From positions 9,672,994-9,736,993 of the forward strand of contig NC_030858.1 of NCBI RefSeq assembly GCF_000208745.1: a stretch of 64,000 nucleotides of DNA, written 5' to 3'. The translations under genes and the position numbers were made by a program. This document shows positions 1-9,309 of this stretch, piece by piece. Source of the DNA: Theobroma cacao (lineage: Eukaryota; Streptophyta; Magnoliopsida; Malvales; Malvaceae). The notes beneath the pieces are model-generated. The model made no database searches. It had not been told where the DNA came from and worked only from the letters and a program-made list of their open reading frames with translations. Position 1 is the first letter of the stretch, and each line of letters begins with the position of its first letter.

Positions 1-1146
1 GACTATTACAGGACAATTTGAAATTCCAACTTTTGATCATGAAAGGGAAACTGGAAAAGAAATGCCTAAAAATGAAGATACGGATAATAAGAAAATGGGG
101 ACTTCGGAAAACAAAGAAGCTGAACTTGAAGAAAAAATTAGGAAAGACCAAACAAAACAAGGTCAAGAAAAGGAAGATGGAAAAGGTGAAAAAGAACTTG
201 AACAAAGAGAAAAAGTAGAGAAAGAACTCCAAAGAGAGAAAGAGCACTCAATTGGTGGAAAAAGTGGTGCAAGTCCTCTTAGAAAATTTAAAGAATACCA
301 GTCTCTGACTTTATCAGAGATATTCTCAAGGAGGATGGGGCTGACCAGGCAAAACAATAAGCAAAGATGCATCAAGAAATTCAGTCAACTCCACAAAAGA
401 CAGAACAAATTGCAAGAAAAGCAAATCCAAGCAAGGGTAAGACGAAGTAAATCCAAACAAGGGTAAAGGGAAGAAAATCCAAACAAAGTTTAGCCTCAAG
501 AAGGCTAAAGCTGCTCCTGTTGCAAAGCAAAATACAGGAAAATGAAGAAAAACTATGGCTACAAAGACAAAAACCTTTAGAAGAAGAAAGTCTGCTAGAC
601 TGGCATTGACCTCCACTCAAAAGTCCTCTAAAATTGCAACACCCTAGCCTATCTCATCATCAAACTCCTCATCTGGCTCCTCTCCTAAACCTCTCAATGT
701 TCATTTTGGCACTAACGAATCCTCACTTTCATCTGATTTAGATTAGAACCCTTTTAAATGATGTCAAAAAGAAGGAGAAAAATAAAAGGACAAGAAAATA
801 GGATTAGGAAGTAGAGCTAATAGGAATGATGAACTCAATCTTTAATTTATGCTTTTATTGTCATTGTTTTGGTATGTTTTTTGGTGTGTTTTGAACAATG
901 TTTTTTGTTGAGCAATGAAACATAGTTGAGTGCTTAATGTTTTTTTGTTAGAATTGTGTTTATCCTTATGTGGTCATGGTTAAATACCTCTATGCCTTTA
1001 CTTTTCATACTTGTACATTGAGATTTTTATTTGGGCACATATTTAGGGGAAACAACCCCAAATCTGCACATAAATTCCTTTTACATATACAAACATTACA
1101 CTTTTAATTTAAGAGTATTTTGTCATCATTAAAAAAAGGGAGAGAA
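1..1146 (+). mobile_element. Decayed 3' end of a SIRE-like Ty1/copia retrotransposon
   Basis: A Lys/Glu-rich partial frame lies at 62-466. It is followed by a non-coding AT-rich stretch and then a polypurine run (about 1130-1146, AAAAAAAGGGAGAGAA) preceded by TTTGTCATCATT. A TTTTGTCATCAT-purine-tract-LTR order, with TTTTGATGATAACAAA just inside the LTR, is typical of SIRE/Maximus copia elements. All of this is read by eye. No reverse transcriptase or integrase is visible, because the body would lie left of the window. A random AT-rich intergenic origin is less likely but possible. Confidence 0.45.
62..466 (+). pseudogene. Lys/Glu-rich coiled-coil-like ORF remnant, possibly the post-pol ORF of the SIRE-like element
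   Basis: This is an open frame of 134 codons made almost entirely of K, E, Q, R and N. A low-complexity charged stretch (residues about 15-65) suggests coiled coil, and the tail is basic. No catalytic motif or family signature is recognised. SIRE elements often carry an extra coiled-coil (env-like) ORF between pol and the 3' LTR, and this position just upstream of the purine tract fits. Similar Lys-rich text continues out of frame to about 640, so the original ORF was longer and is broken. A host gene exon cannot be excluded. Confidence 0.3.
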
Positions 1147-1740
1147 TATTGACTCCATATGTTTTTGATGATAACAAAGCATTCCTTATTCATTAATGTC
1201 TAATCTTGTTCCTTAAGTGTGCAGGATTTGGTTTAATTCTCCTAACAAAATTGACAATTAAAGGCAAGTCAAGAAGCTTGCTAAATTTAAAGAAGAGTTA
1301 ATCAGTCAAAGAGGGAAAGAGCAAAGTAATGAACAAAAACAGAACTTTAATAACTAATTAACAAGGGACCTTAATCAATTAAGGCATGGTTGTGTGATAA
1401 ACTGAAGCAAAATAGAAATATGCTAATCGGTTAAGAAGTCTAGTTAGTCGGTTAGAGCACAAGGTCCTAGTATATTCAAGTGCCAAAAACAAGTTTGAAA
1501 ATATAGTTGACCATTGAAAAGAGCCAAAATGGAAAAGTTAAAAATTCAAAGAATTTTTAGTTGATTATAGCTGATTTTAATAGGTTATGGTCGAAGGAAG
1601 TAAAACTTCAACCAATTAAAGAAAGACTGCTATGTAAAGAAAAATAAAAACAGAAAGTTGTTAATCGGTTAGAGCTTGCCATAACCAGTTAAAAGAAGTC
1701 TGTTGAATAAGAGAAGCCTAAAAACAAATTAAATAAGCGC
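1147..1740 (+). repeat. Probable 5' part of the SIRE-like 3' LTR
   Basis: It begins TATTGACTCC directly after the purine tract (a degraded TGTTG-type start) and contains TTTTTGATGATAACAAAG at about 1162-1180. Imperfect repeats of an AATCGGTTA-like motif occur at about 1423-1680. No 3' border, primer site or second LTR is found in the window. The sequence grades into the promoter of the U-box gene by about 1850, so the right border is a guess. Confidence 0.35.
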
Positions 1741-1886
1741 TTTGCAAATTAAAAGAAGTCTATTGTCATCCTTGAGCCTTTCAAATACCTTGGAAAAGTC
1801 TTAAGCGCTTTGCAAACCCATTTTCGTGTTTTTGACTTTCTCAGGTTTTGAATAACCTCTCTCAAACCGCCACCCCCCCCAAATAC

Positions 1887-1900
1887 CATATATATATAAT
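1887..1900 (+). promoter_or_regulatory. Candidate TATA box of the truncated U-box gene
   Basis: CATATATATATAAT lies about 185 bp upstream of the U-box start at 2080. It is followed by a pyrimidine-rich leader without an in-frame start. This suggests that the native promoter and 5'UTR of the host gene are still attached to the truncated coding part. The assignment rests on position and sequence only. Confidence 0.4.
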
Positions 1901-2079
1901 CTAACCCCTCTGAGTCATCCTCCAATTCGTCTTCAAAGTTCATACCAACAAGATCTTTAACAGCTCCAATTCAACTTCTTTCAATCCGATTCTCAGCTCT
2001 TGTTTTATAAAAACTTTAGCTTTTTCTTGTTCGGGTTTTTCTTGAAATCTTGGTTTCAAGCTTCTTGTGTGGTTTCAGA

Positions 2080-2421
2080 ATGGATGAAATTGATGTTCTT
2101 CTATTTTTTATCTACCCCGTTTCTCTTGAGATTATGAAGGATCTTGTTACGGTTTCAACCGAGATTACATACGACAGGGAGAGCATCGAGAAATGGTTGT
2201 TTTCAGGGAAGAACACCACATGTCCGGTTACAAAGCAAGTTATTGTAGACTGCGACCTCACCCCAAATCATACCCTGAAGAGATTGATTCAATCTTGGTG
2301 CATGTTAAATGCTTCCCATGGAATCGAAAGAATCCCAATGCCAAAGCCACCCATCAGTAAAGCTCAGATAACCAAGCTCCTCAATGATGCTTTGCTTTTT
2401 TGCCACATGTTTGATTTGTGA
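2080..2421 (+). pseudogene. 5' fragment of a plant U-box E3 ubiquitin ligase (PUB22/23/24-like), truncated
   Basis: The intact family joins an N-terminal U-box, which recruits E2 enzymes, to a C-terminal ARM-repeat region that binds substrates. These proteins act as cytosolic ligases in stress and immune signalling. From the ATG at 2080 the 113-residue frame matches the U-box almost end to end (residues about 8-82), including YDRESIEKWLF, CPVTKQ, TPNHTLKRLIQSWC and an ERIP-P-KPP linker. An upstream in-frame ATG at 2050 adds ten unrelated residues. Homology stops after residue about 104 (LLND). The last nine codons are foreign, and the stop TGA lies inside the copia target duplication. The ARM part (about 300 residues) is absent. 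The conserved Cys-Pro before the E2-binding loop reads Tyr-Pro (residues 12-13), and the Pro of the KDPV motif is Leu (22). Such changes and the truncation argue for a pseudogene, although a short U-box-only product cannot be ruled out. Confidence 0.8.
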
Positions 2422-2422
2422 T

Positions 2423-2640
2423 TGTTGAGTTTTAGGTTGACTAGAATTCTAAATCTTATTTGATTAGGATTCTTGTTTGTGTACAACATTGAGTAGTTGT
2501 ATGGTTTTAAACTTCTTATTCCATATTGAGTCCTAATCACATGCTACTTTGGACTTTTATACTATAAAAATGGATCTTTAGGCTTTAGAATTGCAAGTAA
2601 TGCTTTGAGAGCTTAGAGAGAGAACATCTTGTAACTCTAT
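2423..2640 (+). repeat. Copia copy A, 5' LTR, first part
   Basis: This is the first 218 bp of the copia LTR, with a TATA-like TATACTATAAAAA at about 2557. It is interrupted after TCTAT (2636-2640) by the Ogre-like element and resumes at 28987 with TTTAT. The two pentamers are the target duplication, with one difference. The uninterrupted arrangement is visible in the copia 3' LTR at about 33830-33850. Confidence 0.85.
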
Positions 2641-3976
2641 TATAGTTACGTGTGGGTTTGAGAACTCTACCGTTAGACGTAGGCGAAAATAGAATAATTA
2701 GGAGTCCCCACCAATCTGTTTTATCTATTTTAGGTGTGATTGGTCACCTATTAACTCGGTTCTAATCGACGAAGTCCTAAATTAATTGTAGATCCATCGA
2801 AAGAACGAGAACTGGTCTACAATTTTTAGAGATGGGCTCGAGAGTGTGGTTACGCACGGAGAAAGGTTAGCACCTCTGTGACGCCCGTTCCACGAACAGT
2901 ACCATTCAATCTTAAGTTATCATATTGTAGCCTACCTTGATTTTATTCTTGTGTTTTCTTAATCCTTCTTATTAATTAATTCTTTATTATGTTATCTGAT
3001 TGAATCCTTTATTCGGTTGTACCTATGCACATGATGCAAGTGTAAAATGGTGTCGTGATTTGTTTGTTTTAAATAATGGGGTCGACAATATTTTATTGAA
3101 AAATCATTCGAAAACCATCCCAACGTTTTGGTAAAGTCTCGAAATTCTTATCACCTAGAGATATCCCTGGAATAACTCAAAGGAATCCTATCATCAGAAT
3201 TCCTGCCCCATTTACACGATAAATGTGGCATGCTATGATAGAAAAAAATGATGATATCTACATGCACGCGTTTGTTGATTTAGGTGGTTCATAATACATC
3301 CAATTATGTGTTTAATAGTTTAAGGTAATTTATTACCTTGTTTACGTGTTTATTATTAAAATTTTTCTTTAATGCATGTTATTTGCTTTTTTTATTTTTT
3401 TTATTATTTATTATTTCATTTTATATTTTTTAAATAATTATTTGAATTAATGGGTGTTGGAGTATAGAGTTCGGATTTATCCTGACACTTCGATGAATAT
3501 CTATCTCGAACTCCACACTTAAAAAATCCATCAAAAAGAGGCAACTCTTTGCCCCTTTTAGGTAAAATCTCTCAAACAGTCATTTCATTTTTCTTATAAT
3601 TTTTATATTTATATCATGTTGTTTTATATATATATATATATATATATATTATATTTACAAGTATCTAAATATGAATATTTCTTTCTTTTCTATTTTCTTA
3701 TTCCTCTCATTTGCTTATTATTATTACTATTTTTAACTAAACTAAATCTATTATTAGTTTTCTTTCTATTTATTTTCTTATTATATATATATGTTCTTCT
3801 AAACTATGCATCTTTATTATTATTACTATTATTATTTTTTATTATTCTTTATTTTGATTTTCTAACATTAAAATGAGCATTTGTATTATATATATAACCT
3901 TTCCTAATATGGTTTAAATTATAACAAAAAAATGCATTTTATTTAACAAAATGGGCTAGACCTAAAATCAATTGAA

Positions 3977-4190
3977 ACAAGCCCAAACCAAAGAGAAGGA
4001 TTATACCTTTCCAGGCTCAGATTAGCCCAGCTCAATGACCCACAAAAGCCCAAATCTGCTACGTCGGATCTACTTCTTGAGGCCCACAAGGTAGAGCTTA
4101 AAACGCACCGTTTTGGGTGTTTGTTTGACGAACTGTAATCCTCCAAAACGACGTCGTTTTGAAAACCCTAACCCTAAGTATTTAAACCTT
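3977..4190 (+). promoter_or_regulatory. Housekeeping-type promoter module on the antisense strand of the Ogre-like LTR
   Basis: On the plus strand, several site-II-like boxes (AGCCCA/GGCCCA at about 3980, 4024, 4047 and 4081) are followed by a perfect 16-bp palindrome AAAACGACGTCGTTTT (about 4145-4160) with an ACGT core. A telo-box AAACCCTAA follows (4163-4171), then TATTTAAA (4179-4186) and a long CT-rich leader (about 4190-4390). In plant ribosomal-protein and other growth genes, site II plus telo-box plus TATA plus a pyrimidine patch is a known promoter layout. The module points away from the element's own transcription and recurs in all four LTR copies. Activity is inferred only. Confidence 0.5.
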
Positions 4191-5020
4191 CATTTTCCTT
4201 TCTCTTCTCATTTTCTGTCTTTTTTTCTCTCTCTAGCCGTAACCCCCTCTACCTTCTCTCTAAAACTTTCCCTTCTCTCTCTCTTCTCCTTTTTTTTTTC
4301 CTTTTCACATATCAATGACTTCTCTCCCTCTCTTTTTTCTTTTTGTCAGTTTGTGACTTCTCTCCCTTTCTTTTTCTTTTCGTCGATCGATGACTTCTTT
4401 TTATTCCATACCGCTGTAGATTGGTGGTCCTATATCCCAAATCTCCCATTCTTTGTTGCTGGCTCTCCTACATTCTCCTTACCACCTCAGATCAGCGAAC
4501 TTGAGTCCCAAATCTCCCTTTCTCTGTTGCCCCCTTTTGTCGTCGGCCCTTTTTGTGCGGTCGACCTCCCACACCCACATAAATCAACCCCTTTTTTAAA
4601 ACACTAATATTCTTTTTTGTTTGTTTATTTTTTTTTGCTCTGTTTTTATTGATTTTGATTTATTGTTTTTATTATGGCTAGGGTAGTTTGTTGGTAGAAT
4701 TTAGGACCTTTGGATCTGATTTTGTGATTTTGTTGGTTTTGAGAATGGGATTTTTTGGTTGCTTTGTGATTTGGAGAGATTGAGTTTTTTGGGTTATTTC
4801 TTGGTTCCTCCCAAAAATCTCTTCTTTGCTTCAGAATTTTTAGGGTTCTTATAGAATCTAGTTATCCAAAGTTTTAGACAATCAGAGAGGGCAATCATGC
4901 TCTGTTCAGCATGATTTTTGAGTGGCCTTCAAGTCAAAAACAAATCTGCTGGAAGGATCTTCAAATCTCGACTGCCGAAGGAGCATTTAATGCTCCGTTT
5001 TCGTTGACTGTGGAGGCCAT
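4191..5020 (+). other. CT-rich leader and T-rich intron-like tract inside the LTR
   Basis: Downstream of the promoter-like module comes about 400 bp of CT-rich sequence and then a T/G-rich stretch (4600-4860), rich in GATTTTGTGATTTTG-like text that resembles plant 5'UTR introns. The open frame at 4113-4607 is Ser/Phe/Leu low complexity and is not convincing as a protein. The stretch ends at the left border of the solo LTR. Confidence 0.35.
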
Positions 5021-7620
5021 TTATGAGACCTCAACCTCTATAGGCTTGTAACTAAGTATAGATGTAATAATACGAGCTAGTGATAGTTTCGTCATTTTCT
5101 CTAATAAGCTTCCAGAAGAAAGTTTTATGATATTTTAAGGCTTAAATGGGTATAAGACTGCATAAATGATGTGTGCTGATGAAAACACGAAGAAAACTGA
5201 AAGTTTCAACAGTTTTCATAACAGGGGCAAAATGGTCATTTTTCACCTCGGGTTAAAATTTTTAAGTTTTTATGAACCCGAACATGTCTAGACCATTATG
5301 GATCTTGTCCCAGTGTTAAAAGAGCAAAAAGATTGCATAAAAGATTGGAGAAGAATAAGTTAATTAGTGGAGGGGCATTTTTGTAATTTTAATGGAAAGG
5401 ATAAGATTGCCTATAAATATCTTGAATTTCCAGCAGCTTTTAGAGATTTTCCAACAGCTGGTCTTCTTCTTCTTCTCCTCTCTCACGTTTCTTCAAAACT
5501 CCATGGAAGCTTGATTTGAAGCTTGAATGATTTTCTCTCTCTAGCTCTAGTTTTCACACCTTTGAACCCTTTTGACTAGAACCTTTGAATTCTTTCATCC
5601 TCTTACTTGCAAACCCTTGATAAAGCTTATTTTCAGACTTTCTCTCACTAGTTGGGCATTTTAGAGAGAGAAAAAGAGAATTACTCCATTGATTTGGAAG
5701 CAATTGGAAGAGAATTTGACTACAAAGGAGCCCTAAGGTAAATGATGAACTAAGCTCGATTTTTAGCTGCAGAAAATGGCTAGTAATTGGGATCTATGAG
5801 CTGTTTTATTGTTGACTATGTTCATTACTTTTTAGTGATTAAGATAGTGAACATAGATAGCCGTTTAATGTGGTAATTGAAAACTAGCCAAGAGATAGCT
5901 TTTAGAGTTCATAGTGTGTAAATTGATCTATTGTTTATGTTAATGTGATCCTAGGTTTTAAGGAAGCCCCATCATCTCATTTGGACAATTAAGGGAATTG
6001 GAGTCATCTAAAGGCTTTACAATCAATTAGTGAGTGGACTGCCTTCAAAACTTATTTTGGGAATATATTGTATTTGACAAACGTTTGAATGATTTTATAC
6101 GATTTTTTATGAAAATGAATGCCTTAGGAACAAGCTCTTGAGAAATGATTTAGGTTATGATATGTGGTTATTATGGATTTCTATGTGGCTGTATTATGTT
6201 GATATACATATATGCTTGAATATAATGTTGTGTAATTATATTGACTCGGCTATGTGCGAGTAGGGAATGCTCATAAGTCGAGGATGACCCGGTTATGTGC
6301 GAGTAGGGAGTGTGCATGAGCTGGTGATGATGATGATGGGATGGTGTGATGATGATGATGGGTATATGCGTATATATATATATATACATATGTAAATATG
6401 TGTGTTATAGGAAATTGATGGATAATGGTTTATGGTTGTAATGCATGTGAAACTTGACATGTTAAACCTTGAGAAATTGTTATGTGTTTCATATTAGTTT
6501 TGAACATTTCAAGCAGGGTGGTTTTCTTTGGGAGAAAGGGAAATTTTCATTTGATGCCCTGTATTTCGCTCATTCTCGCTACAGCGAAAAACTCTCTGGT
6601 TTTGAAAGGGTAGGCTGGCAGAAAACTCGCTGTAGCGAGGATGCATTTTCGCTGCAGCGAGAATGACACTGTAGCTTCTCGCTGCAGCAAGAATGACACT
6701 GTAGTTTCTCGCTGCAGCGAGAAACTTTCTATTTCTGGGTTACAATTTCGCTGCAGCGAAAAACTTTCTGTTTTGATCTCCTATCTTTCACTTTTTTGCT
6801 ACCATATCAGAGCATGGACTTCCAACATTAAGGATTAAATGAGTTAAGTTTAAAATGAGGAGGTTTAGTGAGAAATCCTCGGCCAATTGAGAAACCCTCG
6901 TTCGGTTAATAACTAATTCCCAACGTCGTTGCAATGAAAATTCATTCTTGCTGCAGCAAGAATGCCTTTTCGCTACAGCGAAGATTCGTTGTCGTATTTG
7001 ACTTACTTGTGTAATATTGAAGCTTTTATTCTTCAAATGGTTCGTTATGTATAGGTTAATGATTTTCAAATGATTAATCATTTAAAGGCTTGATGAGGGG
7101 TTTTTAATAAGAACAGAAACAAATTGCATTGTTTTGAAAAAAAATGCATCATGATTTCATTAAAGATTCCTTATGGTATGCTTGTTCCCTTCCTTGTTCA
7201 CTCACTGGGTTTATACTCACCATTTTCAAATTCATGTTTTCAGATCACGAGGTAGTCGGTAACTAGGACGAGGTGTCCTTATAGACCTATGTCCATCTTT
7301 TGGTAGGTGTCTCGGCATTCAGTAGCTGCACATTCATCCGAGTCCCTCCGTTGGAAGTCGAGTGTTATTTTGTTTTATATAAACAAACTTAATGTAAATT
7401 ATTAGAATACATGTTATAGACACTGTATGTAAATTTTTAAGGAGTAATACCAATACAAGATGGTAATGTCTATCAATTTTTTGATTTAAAGTTATAAATT
7501 GTGACTTGGCAATATTTGATGGAATGATGAGTAAGATAGATAGATAGGCTTGCTTGGGCTTAATGGACTACGTCTATTGGGCCCTTGTGCCGGTCATGGC
7601 CCGAAATTTGGGTCGTGACA
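5021..7620 (+). mobile_element. Solo LTR (gypsy, GTCGTGACA-end family) inside the Ogre-like 3' LTR of copy A
   Basis: This 2.6-kb block is flanked by CCAT on both sides (5017-5020 and 7621-7624). It is absent at the equivalent place in copy B (about 40836-40850), where GGCCATACGGGTC is continuous. Its right end, GGGTCGTGACA, and much of its length match the LTRs of the LARD-like element in reverse complement. The left end starts TTATGAGACC, about 95 bp inside the LARD LTR start, so it is either 5'-shortened or a related subfamily. No internal domain, primer site or coding frame is seen. It therefore postdates the A/B duplication. Confidence 0.75.
6565..6985. repeat. Cluster of CTCGCTGCAGCGAG palindromes
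   Basis: Perfect and near-perfect copies of the palindrome TTCTCGCTGCAGCGAGAA recur about eight times (about 6575, 6627, 6645, 6678, 6711, 6748, 6945 and 6970), spaced 20-200 bp apart. Many differ only by C-to-T or G-to-A changes, as expected from methylated CpG decay. The same motif is found in the LARD-like LTRs. The small open frames here follow from the repeat and are not genes. Confidence 0.7.
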
Positions 7621-7743
7621 CCATGCGGGTCTCCAGACTCTTCTTTCTTTTTTATTTTTTTAATTTTTATTAGATTATTTTTTTAATTTTTTATTTATAT
7701 TTTTATATATATTTTTTATATTTTTATTGAATGGGTGTCTACA

Positions 7744-9309
7744 ATTACCTTTCTTTGTACATTCTTGAGAATCAAGGATAGTGCAAAGACGTAGACACCA
7801 CATTTGACTTATCTCGAAGCCAGTTGATTTAATCAATCCGATCTAGGCTCGACTTATCTTAAAATAAGTTCGATTTAAACAAAATTTAAATTTCTAGACT
7901 TGATCTAGGCTTGACCTATATTAGAGCAAATTCGATTAAAATTCCTAAACTTAATCTAGGCTTAACCTATCTCACAACAGGTTTGATTTAAAAATTCAAA
8001 TTCCTAAACTTATTTTAGGCTCAACCTATCTCACAATAGGTTCGATTTAAAAAAAATTCAAATTCCTAAATTTAATTTAGGTTTGACCAATCTCAAAATA
8101 GGTTCGATTTAAAAATTCAAATTCCTAAACTTAATTTAGCCTCGACCTATCTCACAACAGGTTCGATTTAAAAATTCAAATTCCTAAACTTAATTTAGGT
8201 TCAACCTATCTCACAACAAGTTCAATTTAAAAAAATTGAAAACTCCTAGAGTTAATTTAGGCTCGACCTATCTCACAACAGGTTCGATTTAAAATAAATT
8301 AAAAATTTTTAGACTTAATCTAGGTTCGACCTATCTCAAAACAGGTTCGATTTAATTCACGAGGCCAACTTAATTGGGTTAACTTCACAATGAAAAACTC
8401 AAATCTTTCTAGCAAAGTTTTACGACCTTAACATTTTAGGTCAGGTGGATCCCTACTTTCGAAGCTTGGGACATGAATTAATTTTGATTCCTGTTTTTGA
8501 AAATGACCATGTGCATGGCTAGGCATGTATGCATGATTAAAATGATGGAATGCTTTCATGTTTATGATTCATTAAGGTTCCAAGATCCTTTTCCTGCTTT
8601 ATCCAATTTTTCACTGCAACTTTTGACCATCTTTGCTTGTTTCTTTCTGGTTACTTTAGGAAACTCTGGATTTCCCTTAAGCACCCTCTCTTTTGACATT
8701 TGACTTTTTGCTTAGGTTTAAAACTTTGCCATTCTTTTTCCTCATCATTAAGTCTTTGCTGAACAATGAGTGTAATTTCTTGCTTAATTAGCTTATTCCT
8801 TTTACCAGTCAGCTTTCATTTTTATGACAATCATTATGTGAAACCATGGGATGGTAAAGAACAAAGAGGTTGAAATAGATAAGAAAATGGAGTTTCATAT
8901 ATAAGAGTTCAAATAATTCCAGGAAAAGAGAATTTACAGAGCAAATATTAGATTTTTTTAAGTAATGAACACTCAGACCATTCAGAAAAACCAATCTGAT
9001 ATTCGACTTCAAGAATTGTCCTTGATTGATGCTTTGAGCAAATCTATAGGTTGTAGACTCTCTAACTTCCCCTTGTTTTGGAAATTGTGGAGCTTTATTC
9101 ATAGTGTATTTTTACCTCAATTCTGTACTCCATTTGGGCTGACATTTTGTTCTAACTTCCTGCCTTTTGGCCTCAAGCCGCCCTTTTTGGGTTTTTAGCA
9201 TGAGCCTCATTCTTTGGGTATGAGTTGCCCTTTTTCTAGTTTTCAACACGAACCCCCTCCGTTTTTATTCATATTATATATTTTTTATTATTTTTTTTTT
9301 CTTCTTTTT
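7744..9309 (-). other. Ogre-like copy A 3' untranslated region with purine tract
   Basis: This is the non-coding interval between the integrase stop and the 3' LTR. On the minus strand the tract next to the LTR reads ACAAAGAAAGGTAAT. Copy B has the better preserved ACAAAGAGGGGCAAT, the likely plus-strand primer. The interval includes the 59-bp tandem array at 7840-8356. The remaining small frames (for example 8497-8703) show no protein features and are as diverged between the copies as the surrounding DNA. Confidence 0.7.
7840..8356. repeat. Tandem array, about 59-60 bp unit, nine imperfect copies
   Basis: Each unit carries an AGGCTCGACCTATCTCACAA-like core followed by CAGGTTCGATTTAAAA and TTCAAATTCCTAAACTTAATTT. 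Units start near 7848, 7906, 7958, 8019, 8079, 8138, 8197, 8259 and 8322. Copy B has the same nine-unit array at 41055-41575. Tandem repeats in the 3'UTR are a known Ogre trait and can seed satellite DNA. Confidence 0.85.

Larger units (their letters stand above)
2641..7743 (-). repeat. Ogre-like copy A, 3' LTR (split by a solo LTR)
   Basis: It aligns with 26643-28986 and with both LTRs of copy B. About 2.5 kb is LTR, and 5021-7620 is a later insertion. The copia-side end reads TATAGTTA where the other copies have TGTCGTTA. The internal end is TGTCTACA on the plus strand (7743). Like the copy B 3' LTR it has AGTCCCCACC and lacks the roughly 20-bp TCTTTACAAGTTCTTTAAGG block found in both 5' LTRs. 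An AT microsatellite lies at 3626-3651. Confidence 0.85.

Noticed and set aside
3626..3651. TA dinucleotide runs here, at 27779-27800, 34542-34567 and 61132-61152
   Set aside because: Ordinary microsatellites. No regulatory role is inferred.
3943..4146. A 67-codon minus-strand frame recurring at 27950-28153 and 39767-39970
   Set aside because: It lies over the promoter-like part of the LTR, is lost in the fourth LTR (about 61500), and its conservation is no better than the flanking LTR. It is a shadow frame rather than a gene.
4113..4607. 164-codon plus-strand frame in the LTR
   Set aside because: Composition is Ser/Phe/Leu/Pro low complexity from a CT-rich tract. The frame differs in the other LTR copies.
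6565..6985. CRISPR-like array of short repeats
   Set aside because: The motif is a palindrome with irregular spacing inside a plant LTR, with no unique-spacer structure.
8497..9198. Paired small frames conserved with 41702-42408
   Set aside because: Their similarity is explained by the segmental duplication. They have no domains and lie in the 3'UTR of the element.
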